Shown here in pieces: positions 17,197 to 25,887 of a stretch of DNA of 64,000 nt. The position numbers were made by a program, and so were the translations under genes. Source of the DNA: Mesorhizobium sp. B2-4-3 (lineage in GTDB: Bacteria > Pseudomonadota > Alphaproteobacteria > Rhizobiales > Rhizobiaceae); the NCBI RefSeq assembly GCF_006442815.1, contig NZ_VFVL01000028.1, positions 17,781 through 81,780 of the forward strand, in the 5' to 3' direction. Positions within the stretch are counted from its first letter, which is position 1. The number at the start of each line of letters is the position of its first letter. The notes beneath the pieces are model-generated. The model did no database searches, was not told where the DNA came from, and saw only the letters and a program-made list of their open reading frames with translations.

Positions 17197-18791
17197 GCGA
17201 TGCCGCGACAGCCCAGGGCGACCAAAGCCGGTCGGCGGCCGGCGGTCGCAATCCCTGGCTCATCGCGATCGTCGTCTCGATCGCGACCTTCATGCTGGTG
17301 CTCGACACCTCGATCGCCAATGTCGCGCTGCGCAACATCGCCGGCAGCCTGGCCGCCGGCATGGACGAGAGCACATGGGTGATCACCACCTATCTCGTCG
17401 CCAACTCCGTCATCATCCCGGTCAGCGGCTGGCTGACCAGCGTCATCGGCCGCAAGCGCTACTACATGATCTGCGTGGCGACCTTCACGCTCGCATCGCT
17501 GTTGTGCGGACTGGCCCCCAATCTGCCGACGCTGATTGCCTTCCGCATCCTGCAGGGGCTCGGCGGCGGCGGCATGGCGCCGAGCGAGCAATCGATCCTC
17601 GCCGATACTTTCCCGCCTGAGAAACGCTCCCAAGCTTTTGCCCTCTACGGCATCGCGGTCATCGTCGCGCCGACCGTGGGGCCGACCATCGGCGGCTGGC
17701 TGACGGACAATTTCTCGTGGCACTGGATCTTCTTCATCAATGTGCCGTTCGGCATCATGTCGCTGGCGCTCGTGCAATGGCTGGTGATCGAGCCCGACAT
17801 TCTCGAACGCGAGCGCCGCGAGCGGTTGAGCAAGGGGCTGAAGGTCGATTGGATCGGCTTCATCCTGGTGGCGATGGCGCTCGGTTGCCTCGAAGTCTTT
17901 CTCGACGAAGGCCAGCGCAACGACTGGTTCGCTTCGACCTTCATCACCACCTTCGCGGTGGTTTCGGCGGTGTCGTTCCTGCTGCTCGTCCCCTGGGAAT
18001 GGACAAGACGCGACCCGATCGTCGACATCCGCCTGCTTTTCAGCCGGCAGTTCGGCATGTCGTTCCTCGTCATGATGGCGGTCGGCGCGGTGCTCTTCAG
18101 CACCACGCAGCTTTTGCCGCAGCTGCAGCAGACGACCTTCGACTACACCGCCACCCTTTCCGGCCTGTCGATGATGCCGGGCGGCATCGCCATGCTGATG
18201 CTGATGCCGATTTCGGGCTTTGCCGCCGGTGTCGTTCAGCCGCGCTATCTCATCATGATGGGCATGTCGGTGGTCGCGGTCGCGCTCTGGCACACGACCT
18301 CGCTGACGCCCGACGCCAGCTTCGGTTTCTTCGCCTATGCACGCGTCTACATGATGATCGGCCTGCCATTCCTGTTCATCCCGATCTCGACCGCCGCCTA
18401 TGTCGGCCTGCCGCCGCAAAAGACCGACCAGGCGTCCTCGCTGATCAATGTCGCGCGCAACATCGGCGGCAGCATCGGCGTGTCGCTGTCCAACACGGTG
18501 ATTGCCCAGAACGCCCAGCTCCATCAGTCGGTGCTGGTCGGTCACACGGCGCAATCGAGCGACACCTATCAGCAGACGCTTCGCCAGGTGACGGACCATT
18601 TCGTCGCCGAAGGCTCGCCGCTGGCCGAGGCCAGGCAACAGGCCGTCGGCTGGATCGGACAGGAAATCGGTCGCCAGGCTTCACTGCTCGCCTATGTCGA
18701 CGTGTTCTTCTATTGCGCGGTAGCGACGGCAGTGCTCGTGCCGCTCGCCCTGTTGCTGCGACCGCCGAAACCGGCGCCGGCGAAACGCTAA
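17193..18791 (+). CDS. DHA2 family MFS efflux transporter (EmrB/QacA type)
   Basis: 532-residue, about 14-helix drug:H+ antiporter. Diagnostic segments: FMLVLDTSIANVALRNIAG in helix 1, VISGW-like VIIPVSGWL with the loop IGRKRYY, RILQGLGGGGMAPSEQS and GPTIGGWLTDNFSWHWIFFINVP. It is coupled by an ATGA overlap to the EmrA-like adaptor and exports a hydrophobic or amphipathic compound through it. The stop codon lies inside a 14-bp palindromic repeat arm. Confidence 0.92.
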   Translation: MSDAATAQGDQSRSAAGGRNPWLIAIVVSIATFMLVLDTSIANVALRNIAGSLAAGMDESTWVITTYLVANSVIIPVSGWLTSVIGRKRYYMICVATFTLASLLCGLAPNLPTLIAFRILQGLGGGGMAPSEQSILADTFPPEKRSQAFALYGIAVIVAPTVGPTIGGWLTDNFSWHWIFFINVPFGIMSLALVQWLVIEPDILERERRERLSKGLKVDWIGFILVAMALGCLEVFLDEGQRNDWFASTFITTFAVVSAVSFLLLVPWEWTRRDPIVDIRLLFSRQFGMSFLVMMAVGAVLFSTTQLLPQLQQTTFDYTATLSGLSMMPGGIAMLMLMPISGFAAGVVQPRYLIMMGMSVVAVALWHTTSLTPDASFGFFAYARVYMMIGLPFLFIPISTAAYVGLPPQKTDQASSLINVARNIGGSIGVSLSNTVIAQNAQLHQSVLVGHTAQSSDTYQQTLRQVTDHFVAEGSPLAEARQQAVGWIGQEIGRQASLLAYVDVFFYCAVATAVLVPLALLLRPPKPAPAKR

Positions 18792-18892
18792 AGCGCGTCG
18801 CGCCGAAGCGGATTCAGGCGACGCGCTTTAGGCCTTTGTTTTCATGCATGTCGTTATCGCAAAACCGCTGCACACTTTTGCGCGACATGCAT
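18788..18892. repeat. Two adjacent palindromic repeats (family C) after the emrB-like gene
   Basis: First palindrome: CTAAAGCGCGTCGC (18788-18801) pairs perfectly with GCGACGCGCTTTAG (18818-18831) and contains the stop codon of the preceding gene. Second: ATGCATGTCG (18844-18853) pairs with CGACATGCAT (18883-18892), with an inner CGCAAAA/TTTTGCG pair. They directly precede a family A repeat, giving a three-module mosaic. They could double as transcription terminators. Confidence 0.75.
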
Positions 18893-18895
18893 TAA

Positions 18896-18995
18896 GCAAT
18901 TCCAGAAAAAGTGTGAAACGGTTTTCCGTCCGGAATTGCTTCAAAACAACGAGACAGGAGCAGTTTGCCGTTTCCGTGAAATCGTGAACCGCTCT
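18896..18995. repeat. Palindromic repeat family A (short-centre, copy 2) plus module B
   Basis: GCAATTCC at 18896 pairs with GGAATTGC at 18932-18939 around ACGGTTTTCCG. It is followed by a second module at 18958-18995 containing the core CCGTTTCCGTGAAA and ending CCGCTCT. The same A-plus-B order occurs at 43715-43815, so the two modules travel together. Confidence 0.75.
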
Positions 18996-19060
18996 AATCC
19001 GCCGTCCGGAGCTTGCGCCTCAGCGCCTGCCACGCCAAGCTGGCGGCAAGGGAGGACTCA

Positions 19061-19492
19061 ATGCGCAACATGCCGGCTTCGGCGCTGCTTTTGGCGGCGG
19101 CATTTTTCACGACCAACGCGAATGCCTTGGACAGCTCGAACACCCCAGTCGTGGTGACGCCTCTGGCCGCCAGGACGACGACCGCATCGGGCCAGCCGAT
19201 CACGCTGCCGCAGAAGAACGTCGAGGTTCAGGTCTCATCCTATCAGATTGCGCCGGGCGCGACGCTGCCCGTGCACAAGCACCCCTTCCCGCGCTACGCC
19301 TATGTCGAGCAGGGCACGCTCAGGGTCGCCAATGTCGAGACCGGCGCCGCCAACACCTACAAGACTGGCGACTTCATCGTCGAGATGATCGGGCAATGGC
19401 ACCAGGCCACCAACATCGGCACCGATCCGGTGAAGCTTCTGGTGATCGACCAGGTCGAGCAAGGCGCCAAGAACACGATCCTGAAACAGTAG
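19061..19492 (+). CDS. Exported cupin-domain protein
   Basis: 143-residue protein with a signal peptide (MRNMPASALLLAAAFFTTNANA) and a single cupin barrel: PVHKHPFPRYAYVEQG holds the metal-type His residues and the later GQWHQATN supplies another. A strong GGGAGG site 5 bases before the ATG at 19061 fixes the start. Its role is unknown; periplasmic cupins often bind small ligands or metals. A 14-bp palindrome CCGCTTCGAAGCGG at 19504-19517, between this gene and the convergent neighbour, may form a weak bidirectional terminator. Confidence 0.8.
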   Translation: MRNMPASALLLAAAFFTTNANALDSSNTPVVVTPLAARTTTASGQPITLPQKNVEVQVSSYQIAPGATLPVHKHPFPRYAYVEQGTLRVANVETGAANTYKTGDFIVEMIGQWHQATNIGTDPVKLLVIDQVEQGAKNTILKQ

Positions 19493-19533
19493 CCGGCGAA
19501 GCGCCGCTTCGAAGCGGGCGCCCTCCTCGAGCC

Positions 19534-19989
19534 TCACCCCCAGGCGCCCACGGGTTGCCGCGTCGTGGCGTTCAGGCGGTTGAACGCATTGATCAGCGCG
19601 ATCTGGATCACCAGGGCGGCGAGGCCCTTGTCGTCATAGTGGCGCGCCGCTTCGTCCCAGACGTCGTCCGGCACCGCGTCGGAGCGGTCGGCCATGCGCG
19701 TCGCGGCTTCGGCCAGCGCAAGCGCCGCGCGCTCTGCGTCATTGAAATAAGGCGTTTCGCGCCATGCCGACACGGCGAAGATCCGCTCGTCCTTCTCACC
19801 GGCCTTCTTCAGCTCACGCGCATGCATGTCGACGCAGACGGCGCACGCGTTGATCTGGCTGGCGCGCAGATGAACGAGCTTGCGCGTCACATAGGGCACG
19901 TCGCCGGCTTCGGTCGACTTGTCGAGCGCCAGCAGCGCCTGTAGCGCGCCGGGAATGAGCATCACCGGGTTCTTCAATCTTGCTTCCAT
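19534..19989 (-). CDS. Carboxymuconolactone decarboxylase / AhpD-like protein
   Basis: 151-residue AhpD-fold protein with the Cys-x2-Cys-x3-His redox motif CAVCVDMHARELKKAG, typical of peroxidase-type members. These are thiol-dependent antioxidant or hydroperoxide-related proteins. GGAGACC precedes the ATG by a few bases. Two identical-type dyads upstream (20026-20069) indicate tight control by a repressor not encoded nearby. Confidence 0.88.
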   Translation of the reverse strand: MEARLKNPVMLIPGALQALLALDKSTEAGDVPYVTRKLVHLRASQINACAVCVDMHARELKKAGEKDERIFAVSAWRETPYFNDAERAALALAEAATRMADRSDAVPDDVWDEAARHYDDKGLAALVIQIALINAFNRLNATTRQPVGAWG

Positions 19990-20025
19990 CGTCGGTCTCC
20001 TTGGTCAATGGGTTCGCGCGAATCA

Positions 20026-20069
20026 ATAACTTTTCAGTTATGAGTTGTTATCCATAACTACGCAGTTAT
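20026..20069. promoter_or_regulatory. Tandem perfect dyads ATAACT-N4-AGTTAT, probable operators
   Basis: Two 16-bp dyads share both half-sites: ATAACT-TTTC-AGTTAT at 20026-20041 and ATAACT-ACGC-AGTTAT at 20054-20069, 28 bp apart centre to centre. They lie 37-80 bases upstream of the AhpD-like start. The stretch is clearly more AT-rich than its surroundings. The spacing is not an exact multiple of 10.5 bp. Confidence 0.65.
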
Positions 20070-20163
20070 GCATTGTCAAGCGACTTCCAGAGCTGGACCG
20101 ATCGTTGCGGCTTTCGCGGCTGCCCGCCCGATGCTAGGGCTGCCCATCTCGTCGAAAGCATGG

Positions 20164-20928
20164 ATGGAACCGGTGGCGGACACGCAAAAACCCCTGATCG
20201 AAATCTGCGTCGAAGGTATTGACGGGCTGCTTGCCGCGCAGGCCGCCGGCGCCGACCGGGTCGAGCTCTGCGCCAGCCTCATCGAAGGCGGCATCACGCC
20301 GAGCATGGGCACGGTGCGCGCCGCGCTCGAAAGCGCGACCATTCCCTTCCATGTCATCGTGCGTCCGCGCGGCGGCGATTTCCTCTACAGCGAGGCCGAA
20401 TACCGCTCGATGCTCGCCGATGTCGAAGCGCTTCGCGAGCTCGGCGTGGCCGGCGTGGTGGTCGGCTGCTTGACCGCCGACGGCGCCGTCGACGAGGCGC
20501 GCATGAGCGCGCTGGTTGAGGCCGCAGGCCCGCTCAATGTCACCTGCCACCGGGCCTTCGACATGACGCGCGATCCGGTTGAGGCGCTCGAAGCCCTGAT
20601 CCGCTGCAAAGTCGGCCGCGTGCTGACCAGCGGCCAGCGCGACACGGCGGTCGAAGGCGTCGAGCTTCTGGCGGAGCTTGTTCGCCAGGCGGGCGCGCGC
20701 ATCATCATCCTCGGCTGCGGCGCGCTTGCCCCCGACACGATCGGCGAGGTACGCAGACGGACCGGACTGACCGAGATGCATTTCGCAGCACTGGCGGACG
20801 TGCCGAGCGCCATGCGCTACCGCAACCCGGATGTCGGCATGGGCGGCGCCGACCTCGATCGCGAATACCGCAACACGGTGACCGACCAAGCCAAGGTGGC
20901 GGCGACGATCGCAGCCGCGAGAGCCTGA
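20164..20928 (+). CDS. cutC: Copper homeostasis protein CutC
   Basis: 254-residue TIM-barrel CutC: IEICVEGIDGLLAAQAAGADRVELCASLIEGGITPS at the N-terminus, then HVIVRPRGGDFLYS, VTCHRAFDM and VLTSGQ are all family blocks. CutC was linked to copper tolerance, though its biochemistry is unsettled. The ATG at 20164 is chosen; the open frame to 20068 would run into the operator dyads. Its stop overlaps the start of a GNAT gene. Confidence 0.88.
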   Translation: MEPVADTQKPLIEICVEGIDGLLAAQAAGADRVELCASLIEGGITPSMGTVRAALESATIPFHVIVRPRGGDFLYSEAEYRSMLADVEALRELGVAGVVVGCLTADGAVDEARMSALVEAAGPLNVTCHRAFDMTRDPVEALEALIRCKVGRVLTSGQRDTAVEGVELLAELVRQAGARIIILGCGALAPDTIGEVRRRTGLTEMHFAALADVPSAMRYRNPDVGMGGADLDREYRNTVTDQAKVAATIAAARA

Positions 20929-21437
20929 TGGCGAAGACGATGAGCAAGGAATTGCTGCCGATCGAACAGGTCTCGCCCGCCGACGAGGCCGCCATCCTCG
21001 CGCTCAACAACGAGCATGCGGCCGAACTGTCCTGGCTCGAGCCGGAACGGCTTTCATTCCTGCTCAGCGAAGCGTTCTACACCCGCCGCATCGGCGCGCT
21101 CGAAGCCTTCATCCTGTGCTTCGACCAGGATGCAAGCTACGACAGCCCGAACTTCCTCTGGTTTCGCGGGCGCTATCCGCGCTTCGTCTATGTCGATCGC
21201 GTCGTCGTGGCCGCGGACGCCCGCGGCCGCGGCCACGCCCGCCGGCTTTATGAGGATCTGTTCGAGCAGGCCCGGCGCGCCGGCCACGCGTTCGTCACCT
21301 GCGAGGTCAACGCCGATCCGCCCAACCCGGCTTCCGACGCCTTTCACGCAGCGATCGGTTTCGCCGAAGTCGGCCACGCGGTGATCCATGGCGGCAAGAA
21401 GTCGGTACGCTATTGGGCGAAGCCCGTCGCCGCCTGA
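20928..21437 (+). CDS. GNAT family N-acetyltransferase
   Basis: 169-residue acetyltransferase; the acetyl-CoA loop is seen as VVVAADARGRGHARRLYEDL, followed by VTCEVNADPPNPASDAFHAAIGF. The fold and size suit a single GNAT domain. The ATG overlaps the cutC stop; a second Met at 20940 is also possible. Acceptor substrate unknown. Confidence 0.85.
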   Translation: MAKTMSKELLPIEQVSPADEAAILALNNEHAAELSWLEPERLSFLLSEAFYTRRIGALEAFILCFDQDASYDSPNFLWFRGRYPRFVYVDRVVVAADARGRGHARRLYEDLFEQARRAGHAFVTCEVNADPPNPASDAFHAAIGFAEVGHAVIHGGKKSVRYWAKPVAA

Positions 21438-21511
21438 AGACGCACCGAACCCGCTGGCAAGGAAAACAAGCCGCAGCTAATATGGCCGCTCCGCTGGCTG
21501 GGGGCGACATC

Positions 21512-22009
21512 ATGGCGAGCAACGTCTTCCGCTTCGACGAAAGCTGGGACATCCCCGAAGGCACGCCCCAGGAAGTGTGGGACGTGCTATCGGACGCCCA
21601 GCTTCTGCCGCTCTGGTGGGGCGATGCCTACAAGGAGGTCGAGCCGCTCGACAAGAAGGGCAAGGGCGTCGTCGGCGCCCGCGCCAGGGCGAGAGCGCGC
21701 GGCGCCCTGCCATATGAGCTGAACTTCATCATCGAGGCCGCCGAACTCGAGCCCGGCCGGCTGGTGGTGGTGAAGACCTTCGGCGATTTCGACGGGCTCT
21801 GGCGGGCGCAGCTGTCACCGTCCGGACGAGGCACGCATGTCGACGTGATCTGGCAGGTCACAGTCGAGAGGCCGATCCTCAAACTGCTGGCGCCGGTCCT
21901 GAGACCAGCCTTCGCCTGGAACCATCGCTGGACCACGCCGCGCGGCGAAGCCGGGCTCCGCCGCTACCTGGCCGCGCAGAAGGCTGGCCATATCGGCCTC
22001 GCCGGCTGA
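21512..22009 (+). CDS. SRPBCC family protein
   Basis: 165-residue START/polyketide-cyclase-like protein: FRFDESWDIPEGTPQEVWDVL matches the N-terminal strand and helix of the fold, with LLPLWWGDAYKEVEPL and the C-terminal helix HRWTTPRGEAGLRRYL. Such proteins bind hydrophobic ligands in a helix-grip cavity. The start MASNVF is preceded by GGGGGC. Convergent with the small MFS subunit gene. Confidence 0.8.
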   Translation: MASNVFRFDESWDIPEGTPQEVWDVLSDAQLLPLWWGDAYKEVEPLDKKGKGVVGARARARARGALPYELNFIIEAAELEPGRLVVVKTFGDFDGLWRAQLSPSGRGTHVDVIWQVTVERPILKLLAPVLRPAFAWNHRWTTPRGEAGLRRYLAAQKAGHIGLAG

Positions 22010-22032
22010 GGCCCCGACTTACCCGAACAGAC

Positions 22033-22149
22033 TTACCGGAACAACGGAACGGCGCTGACCACCGTCGTCCAGAAGCCCCAGACCAGAGGTATGCCGACCA
22101 GCAGCCAGGCGAGCGTGAGCTTGACGGTATAATCGTTGTCTTGTGCCAT
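22033..22149 (-). CDS. 38-residue membrane protein, putative small subunit of the OFA-family MFS transporter
   Basis: Short reading frame starting MAQDNDYTVKLTLAWLLVG and ending SAVPLFR: a polar N-terminus and one hydrophobic segment with four Trp/Phe positions. A strong AAGGAG lies 6 bases before the ATG. It begins 11 bases after the stop of the OFA transporter gene, in the same direction, and is clearly co-transcribed. Small one-helix partners of OFA-type MFS transporters are known to annotators; the assignment here rests on position and topology. Confidence 0.7.
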   Translation of the reverse strand: MAQDNDYTVKLTLAWLLVGIPLVWGFWTTVVSAVPLFR

Positions 22150-22159
22150 CTGGATCTCC

Positions 22160-23542
22160 TTATGCCCTTGCCGCTTCCGGCTTCATGTGGAAGCGCTCGG
22201 CCACCGGCCGCATCATCAGGTTGAGTAGGAAGCCGACGACGAGCAAGCCGGCCATGATGTACATGGTCACCGTATAGGCGTCCGCCTTCGCCACGCCGCT
22301 GTCGATCTGGTACTGGCGGATGTAGTTGACCAGGACCGGGCCAAGCACGCCGGCAACCGACCATGCCGTCAGCAACCGGCCATGGATGGCGCCGACATAG
22401 CGCACGCCGAAGACATCGCGCAGATAGGCCGGAACGGTGGAGAAACCGCCGCCATACATGCTGAGGATGATGCCGTAGAACAGCACGAACAGGAACACGT
22501 TGCCGGATTTGCCGGTCCACGGCACGGCCGCGTACAAGATCACGCCCAGCACGAAAAAGATCGCGTAGGTCAGCTTGCGGCCGATATAATCGCTGGTCGA
22601 GGCCCAGAAGAAACGGCCGAGCATGTTGAAGATCGAAAGCAGGCCGACAAAGCCCGCGGCCGCCGCAGCCGTGATGCGTCCCGGGAACATCTCCTGGCTC
22701 ATCGCCGAAGCCTGGCCGAGCACGCCGATGCCGGCCGTCACGTTGAGGCAAAGCACGCCCCACAACAGCCAGAACTGCGGCGTCTTCAGCGCATCGTCGA
22801 GATGAACATTGGCGCTGGTGACCATCGCTGCTTGCGTTGCGGGCGGTGTCCAGCCGGCGGGTCGCCAGCCTTCCGGCGGCACCCTTACGATGATGGCGCC
22901 GATCATCATGAAGATGAAATAGACGATGCCGAGCGTGATAAAGGTTTCGGCGACGCCGATATGCTCGGGAGTCGAGAACAGGCTCATCAGATAGACCGAT
23001 AGCGGCGAGGCAATGAAGGCGCCGCCGCCGAAGCCCATGATCGCCATGCCGGTCGCCATCCCTGGCCGATCCGGAAACCAGGTGATCAGCGTCTTTACCG
23101 GCGAAATGTAACCGAGGCCGAGACCGATGCCGCCAAGCACGCCATAACCGAGATAGATTATCCATAGCTGGTGCAGATAGACGCCGAGCGCCGAGATTAT
23201 GAAGCCGCCACCGAAACAGCAGGCGGCCGCGACCATCGCCTTGCGCGGCCCGACACGGTCGAGCCAACCGCCACCGAAGGCCGCTGCAATGCCGAGGAAC
23301 AGAATTGCGATCGAGAATATCCAGCCGAGCCCTGTCAGCTTCCAGTCGTCAGGTGCCGACTCGGTGATGCCGATCAGCTTCGACATCGGCAGGTTGAACA
23401 CGCTGAACGCATAAGCCTGACCGATGCACAGATGAATGCAAAGCGCCGCCGGCGGCACCATCCATCGGCTGAATCCCCGCTCGGCGATCGTGTGAGAGCG
23501 ATCGAGCCAACCGCCCGCTCCTTCGACAGTGGTCGTTGTCAT
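22160..23542 (-). CDS. OFA (oxalate/formate antiporter) family MFS transporter
   Basis: 460-residue 12-helix transporter. Typical OFA features: RWMVPPAALCIHLCIGQAYAFSVFNLPMSK in the first helix, WIFSIAILFLGIAAAFGGGWLDRVGPR, and LGLGYISPVKTLITWFPDRPGMATG. OFA proteins exchange or import small carboxylates such as oxalate, formate or pyruvate. GGGAGGAAG precedes the ATG. Followed by the 38-residue gene. No oxalate-degrading enzymes are in the window, so the substrate is open. Confidence 0.88.
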   Translation of the reverse strand: MTTTTVEGAGGWLDRSHTIAERGFSRWMVPPAALCIHLCIGQAYAFSVFNLPMSKLIGITESAPDDWKLTGLGWIFSIAILFLGIAAAFGGGWLDRVGPRKAMVAAACCFGGGFIISALGVYLHQLWIIYLGYGVLGGIGLGLGYISPVKTLITWFPDRPGMATGMAIMGFGGGAFIASPLSVYLMSLFSTPEHIGVAETFITLGIVYFIFMMIGAIIVRVPPEGWRPAGWTPPATQAAMVTSANVHLDDALKTPQFWLLWGVLCLNVTAGIGVLGQASAMSQEMFPGRITAAAAAGFVGLLSIFNMLGRFFWASTSDYIGRKLTYAIFFVLGVILYAAVPWTGKSGNVFLFVLFYGIILSMYGGGFSTVPAYLRDVFGVRYVGAIHGRLLTAWSVAGVLGPVLVNYIRQYQIDSGVAKADAYTVTMYIMAGLLVVGFLLNLMMRPVAERFHMKPEAARA

Positions 23543-23750
23543 TTCTTCCTCCCGTTGTCCTGTCTGGAAAACCTAGAAGGAGAAACGAGAGCGGCAATAA
23601 AGAATTCCTGCCCTAGTACCAATGTCTAATGGCGAATGTCGCAACGATCCAAAGCAGATACCGGGTATTTTTCTCATGTTAAATTATAAGTATCTAATTT
23701 AGATATTTCTTAAAGATCTGAAAGTCGACCGCCATGAGCAGGGCCGATGC

Positions 23751-24773
23751 TCACCAGTTGCGGTTGAGCCAGCCGCGTGCTGGCTTTTCGACGATGTAGT
23801 AGCTGGCCAGCGCGCAGGCGAATACAGCCGCCAGCATCGGCATCGGCGCGCGACCGTGCTCATCGACGAATTTGTAGAAAGGCTGCTGCCACAGATAAAG
23901 CGAATAGGACCACAGGCCGAGCATAACCATGGGCCGAGACGACAACGGCCCCGTCAGGTAGCCGCCCGCGAAGTCGAGCGTGTTGACGGCGAGCGCCAGC
24001 AGCGGCACGCCGACAAGATAGTGGATCGTGGTCGGCACCGGATCGAGGAACAGCAACAGGCCGCCAATCGCCGCCGCCAGCGCCACATGCTGGCTTTGCA
24101 GGAAAGCCGGCAGGCGCCCGTCGGCCTTGAGCAGGCAGATCGCGGCGGACAGCAGGATCGAGGCGATATGCACGTCGGTCCGCCAGTAACTGGTCTCGTA
24201 GCTCATGCCGAGAACCCCGTACGAAATGGCGCCGTTGGCCATTGCCAGCAAGGCCAGCACGACCAGCAGCCGCACGACGTTCGTTCTTCCGGTAACCACC
24301 ACGCTGATCAGCGCCAGCAGGATATAGGAATGCTCCTCGACGCAGAGCGACCAAATGTGGTCGAGCGCGCCGGCGCGAGTGATCAAGATGCCGGCGTAAT
24401 TGTAGGTGAAGGTCAGCGCCGTCAGCGCCGCCTTCCACTTGAAGGCGATGAAGGTCCCGGTCAGGCCGATCATGGCGGCAATCACGAACACCAGCAGCGC
24501 GGGATAGATGCGCGAGAAGCGGCGCTTGAAGAATTTCTTCAGCGGAAAGCGCTCGATGAACAGGATTTCGCCCATCAGCCGGCCGCTCAGCACGAAGAAG
24601 AACTCGACGCCCAGCACGCCGAGATTGAGTCCCGGGACCGGAAAGAAATGGCCGATCAGCACCATGGCGATCGACAGGCCTCGCCAGCCGTCGAGATAGG
24701 CCAGTCTTGTCCTGGCTTCCCTGTCGGCTGCGGCCCGCGGCAGGACAACGGACGCTGCGGAGATGTCGGTCAT
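23751..24773 (-). CDS. Acyltransferase 3 family membrane protein
   Basis: 340-residue integral membrane acyltransferase (OafA/NodX superfamily) with about 10 helices. The N-terminal RLAYLDGWRGLSIAMVLIGHFF holds the conserved Arg and catalytic-type His, followed by EFFFVLSGRLMG and the FKRRFSRIYPALL motif; SLCVEEHSYIL is the second signature. It transfers acetyl or similar groups to a glycan or lipid. The start MTDISAA at 24773 has GAAGG upstream. A 208-base AT-rich gap downstream shows no gene. Confidence 0.88.
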   Translation of the reverse strand: MTDISAASVVLPRAAADREARTRLAYLDGWRGLSIAMVLIGHFFPVPGLNLGVLGVEFFFVLSGRLMGEILFIERFPLKKFFKRRFSRIYPALLVFVIAAMIGLTGTFIAFKWKAALTALTFTYNYAGILITRAGALDHIWSLCVEEHSYILLALISVVVTGRTNVVRLLVVLALLAMANGAISYGVLGMSYETSYWRTDVHIASILLSAAICLLKADGRLPAFLQSQHVALAAAIGGLLLFLDPVPTTIHYLVGVPLLALAVNTLDFAGGYLTGPLSSRPMVMLGLWSYSLYLWQQPFYKFVDEHGRAPMPMLAAVFACALASYYIVEKPARGWLNRNW

Positions 24774-24929
24774 ACCGTGCCTTCGCAACTCGAGGTCCGC
24801 ATGCCAAGCATCGCCTGCGTCTCGGACCGTCTGGTATTCCCGCCGCAGTCATTTTGCAGTGCGGGATATTATTGTGCAAGTGCGAAACCGCGAATACTCC
24901 GGTAATTCCCGCCAAGTCGTTGCGAATAC

Positions 24930-24959
24930 AAAAGAAAAAGGGGCCGCGGCGGCCCCTTT
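24930..24959 (-). terminator. Rho-independent terminator of the leftward coxSLM operon
   Basis: On the minus strand the stem GGGGCC-GCCGC-GGCCCC (24940-24956) is followed by a T-rich run (complement of AAAAGAAAAA). It lies 22 bases after the end of the FAD subunit gene, which is where the operon should stop. Confidence 0.8.
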
Positions 24960-24981
24960 CCTTCACTCAGGCTGAGAGCGC

Positions 24982-25779
24982 TCAGGCGTTGGCGGCGGCC
25001 ACGGCACGCTTGGCCATCACCGCGATCAGATTGGCGCGGTAGTCGGCGGAGGCATGGATATCGCTCATCAGCCCCTTTGCCGACACTTTGAGGCCGCCGA
25101 GCGCCGCGACATCGAAATTCTTCGCCAGCGCCGCCTCGATTTCCTTGGAGCGGAAGACGCCGTCCTCTCCGGCCCCGGTCACCGCCGCCCTCACCCCGTC
25201 CTTGCCCTTGGCCACGAACACGCCGACGATTGCGTAGCGCGAAGCCGGGTTGCGGAATTTCTGGTAGGCCGCCTTGGCCGGAGCGGTAAAGCTCACCGCG
25301 GTGATGATCTCGCCTTCCTTCAGCGCTGTCTCGAACAGGCCCTTGAAGAATTTGTCCGCCGCGATCTCGCGCTTGTTGGTGACGATCGTCGCGTCCAGAG
25401 CCAGCAGCGCGGCCGGATAGTCGGCGGCCGGATCGTTGTTGGCGATCGAGCCGCCGATCGTGCCTTTATAGCGCACCGCCGGATCGCCGATCAGGGATGC
25501 CATATGCGCAAGCGCCGGGCAGGCCTTCTTCAGCTTCTCGTCGGTGGAGGCGTCGTAATGCGTCGTCACGGCGCCGATGGTGACCGTCTTGCCGGACACC
25601 TTGACGCCCTGCAGGTCCTTGAGCCGCGAGACGTCGACGAGGTCCGACGGCGCGGCAAGCCTCGTCTTCATCGCCGGGATCAGCGTCATGCCGCCGGAGA
25701 GCAGCTTGGCATCGCCGTTCTTCAGCAGCTTGGCGGCATCGGAGACCGAGGCGGCGCGGTGATAGTTGACGGAGTACAT
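24982..25779 (-). CDS. Molybdenum hydroxylase FAD-binding medium subunit (CoxM type)
   Basis: 265-residue FAD subunit of a xanthine-dehydrogenase-family enzyme. FAD motifs: AKLLSGGMTLIPAMKTR and TIGGSIANNDPAADYPAALLAL, then FRNPASRYAIVGVF. It passes electrons from the 2Fe-2S subunit to an acceptor. It is the last gene of the S-L-M operon, separated from the large subunit by a hairpin of short tandem repeats. Confidence 0.9.
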   Translation of the reverse strand: MYSVNYHRAASVSDAAKLLKNGDAKLLSGGMTLIPAMKTRLAAPSDLVDVSRLKDLQGVKVSGKTVTIGAVTTHYDASTDEKLKKACPALAHMASLIGDPAVRYKGTIGGSIANNDPAADYPAALLALDATIVTNKREIAADKFFKGLFETALKEGEIITAVSFTAPAKAAYQKFRNPASRYAIVGVFVAKGKDGVRAAVTGAGEDGVFRSKEIEAALAKNFDVAALGGLKVSAKGLMSDIHASADYRANLIAVMAKRAVAAANA

Positions 25780-25803
25780 TGGGATCCTCCCCTAAAGTGG
25801 TTG

Positions 25804-25887
25804 GGCAGTAGTGAGTAGTCAGTAGTCGGTAGGGCCGCTGCCGGAGGTGGCACGGTCCCTATTCGCTACTCACTACTCCCTATTCAC
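25804..25887. repeat. Inverted array of heptamers (NNAGTAG-type) between coxL- and coxM-like genes
   Basis: Left arm 25804-25833 reads as heptads GCAGTAG, TGAGTAG, TCAGTAG, TCGGTAG; the right arm 25857-25887 is the imperfect complement (units read in reverse as TGAATAG, GGAGTAG, TGAGTAG, CGAATAG). About 23 GC-rich bases form the loop. The right arm abuts the coxL-like stop codon. Confidence 0.7.
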
